From: a virus
DNA: 29,232 nucleotides
IMG/VR virus record: IMGVR_UViG_3300021964_000354
Span: 1-29,232 of that record
Reading direction: 5' to 3' (one strand)
Each line of letters starts with the position of its first letter. The first letter of the stretch is position 1. A program made the position numbers and the translations under genes. The notes below the pieces were generated by a model that was not told the DNA's origin, searched no databases, and was given only the letters and a program-made list of their open reading frames with translations. This document shows, piece by piece, positions 17,803 through 23,601 of this stretch.

Positions 17803-17832
17803 ACTATAGCAAAGCCTCACTTGCGTGAGGCT
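17803..17832 (-). promoter_or_regulatory. Hairpin with GCAA loop followed by TATAGT
   Basis: Leftward strand: AGCCTCAC-GCAA-GTGAGGCT (17832-17813), an 8-bp stem closed by a GNRA tetraloop, followed by TTGC and TATAGT (17808-17803), then AACAGT and ATG 17796. It has the same layout as the element at 17458-17489. It may be a terminator followed by a -10 for a leaderless start. Confidence 0.5.
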
Positions 17833-17840
17833 AGTACTAT

Positions 17841-17900
17841 ACAAACAAAGAAAGGAGGGCTATATATTAATCCAGAAGGATTGATTTATATTGCCTTTCT
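17841..17900 (+). ncRNA. Orphan leader plus long imperfect hairpin
   Basis: ACAAACAAAG followed by AAAGGAGG (17841-17858) has the same leader and ribosome-site layout as several early genes here, but no ATG or GTG follows. Instead the sequence folds into a long imperfect hairpin centred on an AGAA loop (17874-17877), with AATCC/GGATT and TATA-rich arms closing up to GGGC/GCCT, in all about 18-20 pairs with a few mismatches. It could be a small RNA, a terminator-like structure or a decayed gene start. Confidence 0.35.
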
Positions 17901-17945
17901 CTGCTTTTAGTATAACATACATTACCACTATGCAAGTAAAAGGTG

Positions 17946-18005
17946 TGGGGTTTCTGTGGTTGGGCGTAAGCGAAAGGAGGAAACTCTTACTAAACAAAAA
18001 CCCCA
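17946..18005 (+). ncRNA. Candidate nested stem presenting an anti-SD-like loop
   Basis: TGGGGTTT (17946-17953) pairs with AAACCCCA (17998-18005). Inside it GTAAG (17966-17970) pairs with CTTAC (17986-17990), leaving CGAAAGGAGGAAACT in the loop. No start codon follows the exposed AAAGGAGG. It may be a structured RNA element or chance in an AT-rich region. Confidence 0.25.
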
Positions 18006-18617
18006 TAATAAATACTACCACTAAAAACAAAGCATGGTATAGTAAAGAAACAAGCAAAGGTTTCTTCCTGCTTTTAGAAAAGGAATCTTGACAATATACA
18101 GTCAATAAAGTGGCACAGCAGGTCCATGGTAACTAGGGTTAAAGCCTATTACTTCACATATTTATTTGTTACTATTTTTAGTTCATTCTGGTTTTGGGAG
18201 GGAGTGACACAGGGTTAGAAGTACTGACCACTACAGTAAAGTAATATATTTATTTTTCACAATACTTACACTTAGTGATTTTTATTTCACAAATTACCCT
18301 TATTGTGTACATACTACATCTAGTACCACAATATATAGTACCACCTTTAACAGCATATCTTTTCAGGGTACAATACAATACAATAGGGGTACACACATTA
18401 AACCCCCCCTAATTTGTCCTATAATATACATTATGTTGCATTCGGTTATATATAGTAATTAGGTTTCTTTTGGATAAGTCTATAAACACTATGATTCAAT
18501 ATAGGGTGACAATGTACCTAGTTTAAACAGTTACAAGAGAGGGTATGCCTGTTAATACTCTCTAACCTTATCTAAAGAGTGGTAAAAAAAAACTAAGAAA
18601 TCTAAAAGAAATACTTT

Positions 18618-18642
18618 GTTTAAACTGAGTATGTTGTATACT
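18618..18642 (+). promoter_or_regulatory. Early promoter overlapped by GTTTAAAC
   Basis: TATACT (18637-18642) is a strong -10. The -35 is weak (CTTTGT or TTGTTT at 15-17 bases) and is overlapped by GTTTAAAC (18618-18625), the position of a classical repressor operator. The transcript would start about 6 bases after the -10, at AACAAACAAACAAAGG, the leader of the protease gene. Confidence 0.55.
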
Positions 18643-18671
18643 TCTATTAACAAACAAACAAAGGAAAAAAA

Positions 18672-19394
18672 ATGAAACAACTACAAGCAACAAACAAAAG
18701 ACACATGAGCCACTTGAAAGCAAGTGACTTAAAGCCAGAAGAATACCTTACAAAATTCGCTGAGTACTGTGTCGAGTTGGCTATTCAATCTGGTTGGGGC
18801 AGTCGTGAAAACCTAGGCACTGGGTTAACTGTTCACATCTCGGATACACGAGGAAGAAAAACCTCGGCTAATGCTAACCTAGGCCATGCAGTCGGAATCT
18901 GTTGGCACTCAATAACTTCGGAGGGTAATCACCGAAGAATTGAAATAGACCGAGAAACATCCGATACCATGAAAGCGTTGGAGATAGTGGCTCACGAGGT
19001 AAGCCATGCAGTAACCCCAGAAGATACAGGGCATAAAGGGGCATTTGTGGAATTGGTGTTTGGCGTGTTTAAACTGGGAGGAATACCAACAGCAACAGCA
19101 CCAACAGAGGAATTTCAACAACTAATATGGAATTGGTTAGAGCAAAATGGTACTTACCCACATATTAGATTTGTGGATAAAAGACCTAAGCAAACAACAA
19201 GAATGGTGAAGTTAGCATGTGCAGATATAAACTGTGCAGGAGCAACAGAAAAGAGCGTGAGGAATGGAGAGGGTACAATTTGGAGAATGTCTTCGGCAGT
19301 AGTTTTGAAAACTGTTGACCTTTTACAATGCCCAGTATGTCAAGGGTGGGATATTATCCTCCCCGAAGATATGCCCCAATCAATATATAAATAA
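18672..19394 (+). CDS. SprT-like zinc metalloprotease
   Basis: This 240-residue protein carries HEVSH (108-112), the HExxH zinc site, followed by a third-ligand candidate in DTGHKGAFVE (His121). That layout is typical of the SprT/Spartan (WSS1-like) gluzincin group, and a C-terminal zinc ribbon (Cys 183, 188, 220, 223) is also usual for SprT. Cellular relatives cut DNA-protein crosslinks. In a phage, possible roles are clearing proteins from DNA or processing host proteins early in infection, which is inference. AAAGGA lies 9 bases before the ATG. It is the first early gene, with its own promoter and terminator, and holds a GTTTAAAC (19067). Confidence 0.8.
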   Translation: MKQLQATNKRHMSHLKASDLKPEEYLTKFAEYCVELAIQSGWGSRENLGTGLTVHISDTRGRKTSANANLGHAVGICWHSITSEGNHRRIEIDRETSDTMKALEIVAHEVSHAVTPEDTGHKGAFVELVFGVFKLGGIPTATAPTEEFQQLIWNWLEQNGTYPHIRFVDKRPKQTTRMVKLACADINCAGATEKSVRNGEGTIWRMSSAVVLKTVDLLQCPVCQGWDIILPEDMPQSIYK

Positions 19395-19418
19395 CTAACT
19401 AACCCCCCTAACAACAAG

Positions 19419-19443
19419 CCCCCTTTATTAAGGGGGTTTTGTT
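19419..19443 (+). terminator. Rho-independent terminator after protease gene
   Basis: CCCCCTT (19419-19425) pairs with AAGGGGG (19430-19436) across a TATT loop and is followed by TTTTGTTT. It ends the protease transcript 25 bases after its stop, so the next genes need their own promoter. Confidence 0.85.
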
Positions 19444-19543
19444 TACCCCTATTTACACGATAGAGCCTATTTAAGAGCCTCTTATTGATTAGGCTACTGT
19501 CTACCACTCTTGACACAGAAACCCCTTAGAAACGATTTAAACC

Positions 19544-19683
19544 TATACCATATATAGTATGTACGAAAATAATGTGAGCTTGTTTAAACAGGGGTAGACA
19601 GGTCAACAACTAAATTATTATTTCTTTGTAAATAGTTGTTGTATAAATCATAGATGTAGTAAGGTTAGTAGTAACAAACAAAG
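19544..19683 (+). promoter_or_regulatory. Complex early promoter module A (GTTTAAAC, CAACAAC/GTTGTTG repeat, AACAAACAAAG leader)
   Basis: In order: TATACCATATATAGT (19544-19558); GTTTAAAC (19582-19589); an inverted repeat CAACAACTA (19604-19612) with TAGTTGTTG (19633-19641); a candidate -35 TTGTTG (19636-19641) formed by the right arm; 18 bases on, TAAGGT (19660-19665) as -10; then leader AACAAACAAAG (19673-19683) and ribosome site. A copy with the same internal spacings lies before the gene at 21836. The repeat over the -35 suggests operator control. Confidence 0.55.
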
Positions 19684-19692
19684 TAGGAGAAT

Positions 19693-19944
19693 ATGAAAAG
19701 CGAACACAAAACAGAAATTAAAAAGAGCTTAGGGGTTTCAATCTCTAAGGTGTGTGAATGGGATGGAAGTGACATTCTTGACATCATGCAAATAGCATTG
19801 GAAGATTCAAACTTCCATGATGTAAATAGAGCAATAGAAAAAGTTAGAGCTGACCTAAGTCTTATCTCTAATATGAGTTACTGCTTAGGAATTGGTGGAG
19901 AATCTCCAGAAGAAAAAGCATTTGAACAATGGCAAAATAAGTAA
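19693..19944 (+). CDS. Small early protein, unknown (83 aa)
   Basis: The protein begins MKSEHKTEIKKSLGVSISK and is mixed-charge and largely helical; residues 40-65 (NFHDVNRAIEKVRADLSLIS) look like an amphipathic helix. No family is recognised. GTAGGAG precedes the ATG by about 6 bases. It is the first gene of the long early operon driven by promoter module A, and its stop is followed by AAAGGAGG and GTTTAAAC leading into the next start. Confidence 0.7.
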   Translation: MKSEHKTEIKKSLGVSISKVCEWDGSDILDIMQIALEDSNFHDVNRAIEKVRADLSLISNMSYCLGIGGESPEEKAFEQWQNK

Positions 19945-19961
19945 AGGAGGATGTTTAAACA

Positions 19962-20183
19962 ATGATAGACGAACAAATTATAAAACAACAATTAGAACAT
20001 ATTAAAACAACACAGGCACATTTAGAGAGGTGGCTTGACCTTGACAGAGTGGAGGAGATTACTGCTGAGATAATGACTTCGTTCAAAGGGTTGACCGACC
20101 ATGTAATTAAGAGAGATATAAATATTATTTCAAGAGAGATTCTTGGGGGTAGTGTTGAAGACTTAATGAAAGGGGATGTTTAA
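19962..20183 (+). CDS. Small helical early protein, unknown (73 aa)
   Basis: The sequence MIDEQIIKQQLEHIKTTQAH starts a coiled-coil-like N-terminal half, and the rest is helical and mixed-charge. No family is recognised. AAAGGAGG, then GTTTAAAC (19953-19960), then one A precede the ATG. The stop TAA at 20181-20183 is inside the next GTTTAAAC (20178), giving a C-terminus KGDV. Confidence 0.65.
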   Translation: MIDEQIIKQQLEHIKTTQAHLERWLDLDRVEEITAEIMTSFKGLTDHVIKRDINIISREILGGSVEDLMKGDV

Positions 20184-20186
20184 ACA

Positions 20187-20636
20187 ATGACAGGCGAAAG
20201 AGGAATAGATTTCAGTAACTGTTATTACGCTAACTTCTGGGCGTTCAAAGAGATGGACAAGGAGGAACAGAAAGAATATGTTTTGGTTCATGCAGTCAGA
20301 GAAATGGCGCATGAATGGTGGGGTGGTCATGCTTTCCTACTTAACAAAAAGACTAATAAGATTTTGGATTTCTCTAATGGTAAAAGATTAGAGGGAACAA
20401 AAGAGGAGATGTTTAAACAGTGGAACATTCAAGAGGATGGATTAAGAATGTATTACGAATATACATTTAAAGAATCTGTTATCCAATGTGCTAAGACTGG
20501 TACTTATGGAGCTTGGGATTTACTGTTTGAAGACTGGAAGAACGAAGAATGGGGTAGCTATATGAATAACTATTTCATTCCAACATTCCAACCAGACCTA
20601 TACCAATTACGACAAACAAAGAAAGGGGTTGTTTAA
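20187..20636 (+). CDS. Early protein, unknown (149 aa)
   Basis: The protein is rich in aromatic residues (many Trp, Tyr, Phe). Residues 35-65 (HAVREMAHEWWGGHAFLLNK, then TNKILDFSNG) have a strand-turn-strand look reminiscent of papain-like or transglutaminase-type folds with a catalytic-looking His, but a Cys nucleophile is not evident, so I assign no function. The start follows GGGG and GTTTAAAC plus A. The stop is inside the next GTTTAAAC (20631), giving C-terminus KKGVV. Another GTTTAAAC is inside the frame (20411, encoding M-F-K-Q). Confidence 0.65.
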   Translation: MTGERGIDFSNCYYANFWAFKEMDKEEQKEYVLVHAVREMAHEWWGGHAFLLNKKTNKILDFSNGKRLEGTKEEMFKQWNIQEDGLRMYYEYTFKESVIQCAKTGTYGAWDLLFEDWKNEEWGSYMNNYFIPTFQPDLYQLRQTKKGVV

Positions 20637-20638
20637 AC

Positions 20639-20821
20639 ATGAAAGAATATTATTTTGATGATAAGAATTATATGAATCATTTTAAACGAGCATTTAAAAC
20701 TGGACTGTTTAAGGAGAACGAACCTTATATGTACATGGGAGAAGATAAAGAGAAAGTTTATTTTAAACATGGACTAACAAGACAGTACAAACATTTAATA
20801 AAAGAAAGGGAGGTTGTTTAA
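20639..20821 (+). CDS. Small Tyr/Lys-rich early protein, unknown (60 aa)
   Basis: It begins MKEYYFDDKNYMNHFKRAFK and is strongly basic and aromatic. No family is recognised. The ATG directly abuts GTTTAAAC (20631-20638), with AAAGGGG before it. The stop TAA is inside the next GTTTAAAC (20816), with C-terminus REVV. Similar size and edges to its neighbours suggest it is one of a series of interchangeable small accessory genes. Confidence 0.6.
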   Translation: MKEYYFDDKNYMNHFKRAFKTGLFKENEPYMYMGEDKEKVYFKHGLTRQYKHLIKEREVV

Positions 20822-20823
20822 AC

Positions 20824-21717
20824 ATGTACAACAAAGAACTAAAACAAACAATAACAAAAGGACAGGCAGTTGAGATTGCAGACGCAGAAATTTTCAACAG
20901 TCAAGTAAAGCCAGTAAGACTAGATGGAAGTGGCAACAGGCACAGAAGTCAGGGGTACAAGCCTAAGAAAGAGGTACTAGACAGGACAGAGTTAGACCTA
21001 ACGATTAGTTGTGACTCAATTTATAATGCCGACCATACCAATCTATTTATAGATGGCGACAGGTATGGAGATGGAATCAGAGTTGTTGGGTATGCAAAAG
21101 AAAAAGGTAAAGATTACAGAGATGACAAGACAAATGGATTCTCTATCTACTTAGACAATGAGGAGCAGATAATTCAATTTGCTCAGCAGTGCTTAGATGT
21201 ACTAGCAATTAAGAAAGAGAAAGGGTATTTGTTTAAACAGTATGAAGACAAACATCCAGAACTACTTAATCACTTTCCTAATCTAAAGGAAAGAACTATG
21301 TGCGAAACTGGATTGTACTACTGGGATGGTAGTTTAAACAAGGTAGTAGAAATTACAGAAGAAACAGATGGCGACCTGTTAGCAGACCATCCAACATACG
21401 ATACAGATGAAGATGGGAACTTTGAGCCAGACTACTGGAACGAAAAAGCCATGAAGAAACTACAAGGAATCATAGAGGGCGAGAAGTGTGGATGGTCAGG
21501 AGATACATACATGGACATCAACATAGGAGAGTTGCAAGTCGGTGGTACTTACCGAGATGGCTACCATGCTAGGAAAGTACGCACAGAAGAAGACAAAAGA
21601 AAAAAGAAATGGATTACTACATTCTTATACAAAGATGGAAGACAAAGAACTCTTGATGGTAAGTGGGAAGTAACAGACTATGGAACTCTATATAGAGATA
21701 CATGGGGAGAAAACTAA
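20824..21717 (+). CDS. Early protein, unknown (297 aa)
   Basis: This is the largest unknown of the early block. It begins MYNKELKQTITKGQAVEIAD and contains an acidic, Asp/Thr-rich region near 185-205 and a Trp/Gly/Asp-rich C-terminal half with probable beta structure (GDTYMDINIGELQVGGTYRD). Basic KRKKKW precedes the last 30 residues. No catalytic motif or membrane segment is recognised. The ATG abuts GTTTAAAC (20816-20823) with AAAGGGAGG before it. Two more GTTTAAAC copies are inside the frame (21231, 21332), and a fourth follows the stop (21724) at the start of promoter module B. Confidence 0.65.
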   Translation: MYNKELKQTITKGQAVEIADAEIFNSQVKPVRLDGSGNRHRSQGYKPKKEVLDRTELDLTISCDSIYNADHTNLFIDGDRYGDGIRVVGYAKEKGKDYRDDKTNGFSIYLDNEEQIIQFAQQCLDVLAIKKEKGYLFKQYEDKHPELLNHFPNLKERTMCETGLYYWDGSLNKVVEITEETDGDLLADHPTYDTDEDGNFEPDYWNEKAMKKLQGIIEGEKCGWSGDTYMDINIGELQVGGTYRDGYHARKVRTEEDKRKKKWITTFLYKDGRQRTLDGKWEVTDYGTLYRDTWGEN

Positions 21718-21723
21718 GACAGT

Positions 21724-21824
21724 GTTTAAACACATAGCACATAGTCAACAACCATCTATAAATAATATTGTAAATGGTTGTTGCTAAGTGTCAATGTGTG
21801 GTAACATGGTAACAACAAACAAAG
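21724..21824 (+). promoter_or_regulatory. Complex early promoter module B, copy of module A
   Basis: GTTTAAAC (21724-21731), then after the same 22-base offset CAACAACCAT (21746-21755) pairing perfectly with ATGGTTGTTG (21774-21783). TTGTTG (21778-21783) is a candidate -35, TAACAT (21802-21807) 18 bases later the -10, then leader AACAAACAAAG (21814-21824) and GGAG. TTGTAAATRGTTGTTG is shared with module A. The 10-bp stem could also terminate weakly or attenuate readthrough from upstream. Confidence 0.55.
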
Positions 21825-21835
21825 GAGAACAAACA

Positions 21836-22171
21836 ATGGCTAACGAAATAAAATCATTTCAAGGATATGTAAACCAATCTTTGATGGACGCAGGTAAACA
21901 CAAGACAGAAGATTACTTAGAGATAATGACTGGGTTGTTTGAACAAGGACATCTAAACATACATCAAGTATTTCTGTTTATGCAGACCTTAATAGTTAAG
22001 GCAGAGGATAAGAAAGTAAGAAGTTACTTAGAACTTAACCCAACTATTGCTAATAATGTGCAAGACACAATAGACTATGGATTCGTAACAGAGGATGGAG
22101 AGTTAACTCAACACTGTATTGACACTCTAACTAAAGAGGGTTACGAAGTAGAAACAAAGGAGGTTGTTTAA
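21836..22171 (+). CDS. Early protein, unknown (111 aa)
   Basis: I start the gene at ATG 21836 (MANEIKSFQGYVNQSLMDAG), which has AAAGGAG 8 bases before it; an in-frame ATG at 21788 lies inside the promoter module and has no ribosome site. The protein is helical and acidic; residues 30-55 (LFEQGHLNIHQVFLFMQTLI) form an amphipathic or hydrophobic helix pair. No family is recognised. The stop lies in GTTTAAAC (22166), giving the C-terminus KEVV shared in style with two other genes. Confidence 0.65.
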   Translation: MANEIKSFQGYVNQSLMDAGKHKTEDYLEIMTGLFEQGHLNIHQVFLFMQTLIVKAEDKKVRSYLELNPTIANNVQDTIDYGFVTEDGELTQHCIDTLTKEGYEVETKEVV

Positions 22172-22173
22172 AC

Positions 22174-22443
22174 ATGGCTAAGAACATTCAATATAAAGTA
22201 GATTTCTACCAAACAGTTTATCTTGGTAGTCAATTAGTTGAAGCCGAAGACAGGAAACAAGCTATAAGTGACGCAGAAGATATGAATTGGAAAGCAGGTA
22301 TCGGTCTAAAGTGGGCAGATGATTGGGAAGCAGAGATTGATACAGACCACGACTATCTTTTTATATGCACTTCTCATTCTAAACAAGAGTGTGAAGATGA
22401 TGAGTGTAACGAAGAATATTGGAAAATAATGGAGGAAGAATAA
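22174..22443 (+). CDS. Small acidic early protein, unknown (89 aa)
   Basis: It begins MAKNIQYKVDFYQTVYLGSQ, with two probable strands and a helix (LVEAEDRKQAISDAED). That strand-helix pattern recalls small phage proteins with YxVxVxxxxxxxVEAxseeEA repeats, whose function is unknown. The C-terminus is very acidic and has two Cys (QECEDDEC). The ATG abuts GTTTAAAC (22166-22173), preceded by AAAGGAGG. The stop overlaps the next ATG (TAATG). Confidence 0.65.
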   Translation: MAKNIQYKVDFYQTVYLGSQLVEAEDRKQAISDAEDMNWKAGIGLKWADDWEAEIDTDHDYLFICTSHSKQECEDDECNEEYWKIMEEE

Positions 22444-22634
22444 TGGTTTGGGAAGTAATACAACTAAGTGAATGCAGAAATAAATTTCCTAGCAACGCAC
22501 AAGATAATGTTGTTAATGGTAGTTGTACAAACACAGAGATATATGGAACACATCATTTAGATTTTGGTAATGGACTAGAAGCTATTGAAATGTGTAAAGA
22601 ATGTTATGAAGATTGGGATATGGGAGGATATTAA
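22443..22634 (+). CDS. Small early protein, unknown (63 aa)
   Basis: I place the start at ATG 22443 (MVWEVIQLSECRNKFPSN), which overlaps the upstream stop and follows GGAGGAAG at 5-6 bases; an in-frame ATG at 22419 would overlap the preceding gene. Four cysteines (two in CKEC near the C-terminus) suggest possible metal binding. No family is recognised. Confidence 0.6.
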   Translation: MVWEVIQLSECRNKFPSNAQDNVVNGSCTNTEIYGTHHLDFGNGLEAIEMCKECYEDWDMGGY

Positions 22635-22723
22635 TGTCAGTATATATAGAGTGTTGTTCAGTCAGCACACCTTATCCACCATACATACAAGCAATAGATT
22701 GTGACTGTAAGGAGAAAGAATAA
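22634..22723 (+). CDS. Cys-rich microprotein (29 aa)
   Basis: The frame MSVYIECCSVSTPYPPYIQA continues to a CDC motif and KEKE, with four Cys in all. Start and stop both overlap the neighbours (TAATG), so it fits the operon tiling exactly. The ribosome site is weak (GGGAGGAT). No family is recognised. Confidence 0.5.
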   Translation: MSVYIECCSVSTPYPPYIQAIDCDCKEKE

Positions 22724-22941
22724 TGTTCGCAGTAACAACTAAAGAATGTATACATTGTAGGCAGACAGGTACAGTTATGGTTGATAGGAGAGCTTATAAA
22801 GAGTTTACCCAAACACCACGACACCTACGCAGATTAATACAAGATATATTTCCAGAACATAGCAGAGCTGAGCGAGAGCAACTGATGACAGGTGTTCATC
22901 CAGAATGTTTTGAAGAAATGTTTAGAGGAGAAGGAGAATAA
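22723..22941 (+). CDS. Small zinc-binding-type early protein (72 aa)
   Basis: The N-terminus has CIHC (9-12), and a later HPEC region (about 59-62) could complete a metal site. The middle is Arg-rich and helical (HLRRLIQDIFPEHSRAEREQ). No specific family is recognised. AAGGAG lies before the overlapping TAATG start. Nucleic-acid or protein binding is possible. Confidence 0.6.
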   Translation: MFAVTTKECIHCRQTGTVMVDRRAYKEFTQTPRHLRRLIQDIFPEHSRAEREQLMTGVHPECFEEMFRGEGE

Positions 22942-23171
22942 TGGCTGAGTTAAAACAACTCTATCGTTTAAAAGATAAAGAGAAGAAAAACTATAAGAAA
23001 CTTAATAAAATACACAAGGAAAATTATTGTTTACATTGTGGTTACTTAGGTGGGGATAGTGAAGAACAAAGACAATGGGAATTAAATTACATTAAACAAG
23101 AGGGCGTTTGTAGTGCTTGTGATAATGAAGATTTAATACAAGATATAGCACAGAGAGAGGGAACAGAATAA
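22941..23171 (+). CDS. Small zinc-ribbon early protein (76 aa)
   Basis: A basic N-terminal helix (MAELKQLYRLKDKEKKNYKK) is followed by CLHC (30-33) and, about 25 residues on, CSAC (57-60), a likely zinc ribbon. No family is recognised. The start and stop overlap the neighbours (TAATG), with GGAGAAGGAG before the start. Confidence 0.6.
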   Translation: MAELKQLYRLKDKEKKNYKKLNKIHKENYCLHCGYLGGDSEEQRQWELNYIKQEGVCSACDNEDLIQDIAQREGTE

Positions 23172-23320
23172 TGGCTCATACATTAATGACTATGATTGAA
23201 AATATACATTCACAAATTCAAGAAGTGCTTAACGATAATGTAAACAAACTTGATATACAGAATGCACTATATCAATTAGAAGAAGTAAGAGATATTGTAG
23301 ATATTATGGGAGCAGAATAA
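23171..23320 (+). CDS. Small helical early protein (49 aa)
   Basis: The frame MAHTLMTMIENIHSQIQEVL encodes a likely coiled-coil or two-helix hairpin, acidic at the end (VDIMGAE). The start overlaps the upstream stop (TAATG) after GAGAGGGA, and its own stop forms TAATG with a further 27-codon frame that runs through a hairpin. No family is recognised. Confidence 0.55.
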   Translation: MAHTLMTMIENIHSQIQEVLNDNVNKLDIQNALYQLEEVRDIVDIMGAE

Positions 23321-23321
23321 T

Positions 23322-23363
23322 GTTTAAACAGGTAGTAGGGTTTCCCTTTGTTTCCCTACTACC
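23322..23363 (+). terminator. GTTTAAAC followed by strong hairpin
   Basis: GTTTAAAC (23322-23329) is directly followed by GGTAGTAGGG (23331-23340), which pairs perfectly with CCCTACTACC (23354-23363) across a 13-base loop. There is no T-run, so it is not a classical intrinsic terminator; it may be an attenuator, an mRNA-stabilising end or an operator. A 27-codon frame (23320-23403, MFKQVVGFPFVSLLPTPLSN...) crosses it. Confidence 0.5.
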
Positions 23364-23448
23364 TACACCTCTAAGTAATATTTATAAAAGACTATACATA
23401 TAGACAATAAGGACACTATAATTAAACATATATTGACATAGGAGAACT

Positions 23449-23601
23449 ATGAAGTACTTAGTAAGAAGTCTATCCATGTTCGGTGGTAGTGAAACATGGA
23501 AGTTTGATGACAAGCACGAGGCTATGTGCAAGGTTAGAGAACTTAAAGACACAGGTGGAATGTTCTTAGTAAGAGTTATAGAACTAGAACCTGCTAACTA
23601 A
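23449..23601 (+). CDS. Small early protein, unknown (50 aa)
   Basis: The frame MKYLVRSLSMFGGSETWKFD has a strand-helix-strand look ending in VRVIELEPAN. This is similar in style to small phage proteins with an 'xEAxxxVRELKxxG' helix. TAGGAG lies 7 bases before the ATG. A TTGACA (23433) just upstream has no suitable -10. No family is recognised. Confidence 0.6.
   Translation: MKYLVRSLSMFGGSETWKFDDKHEAMCKVRELKDTGGMFLVRVIELEPAN

Larger units (their letters stand above)
17452..18671. other. Mostly non-coding divergent control region (1.2 kb)
   Basis: This region separates the leftward late block from the rightward early block. Besides the hairpins and the zinc-ribbon frame listed separately, it holds AT-rich stretches, TATAGT-like hexamers (18312 and 18451 area), direct repeats of TAGTACCAC (about 18321 and 18336), an AATACAATACAATA tract flanked by GGGTAC repeats (about 18366-18393), a TTGAC/GTCAA inverted repeat (18088-18105) and two GTTTAAAC sites (18521, 18618). 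Candidate frames of 53 codons (17930, +) and 81 codons (18105, -) have no ribosome site. No tRNA was found. An origin of replication here is possible but unproven. Confidence 0.6.

Noticed and set aside
17930-18091. Rightward 53-codon frame (MQVKGVGFLWLGVSERRK...)
   Set aside because: There is no Shine-Dalgarno, the composition is atypical, and it crosses a nested inverted repeat. A leaderless start (TACATT 6 bases upstream) is possible but too weak to call.
17860-18105. Leftward 81-codon frame with a hydrophobic stretch resembling a membrane segment
   Set aside because: It would need a TTG start without a ribosome site, it overlaps the structured RNA candidates, and its hydrophobic stretch is the expected reverse strand of A-rich sequence.
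18088-18105. TTGACA as a -35 promoter box
   Set aside because: No -10-like hexamer lies 16-18 bases downstream; it is better described as part of a TTGAC/GTCAA inverted repeat.
20411-20431. GAGGA + GTTTAAAC + GTG inside the gene at 20187, resembling an internal gene start
   Set aside because: The frame from that GTG is closed after a few codons, so it is not a gene, though the octamer itself is counted.
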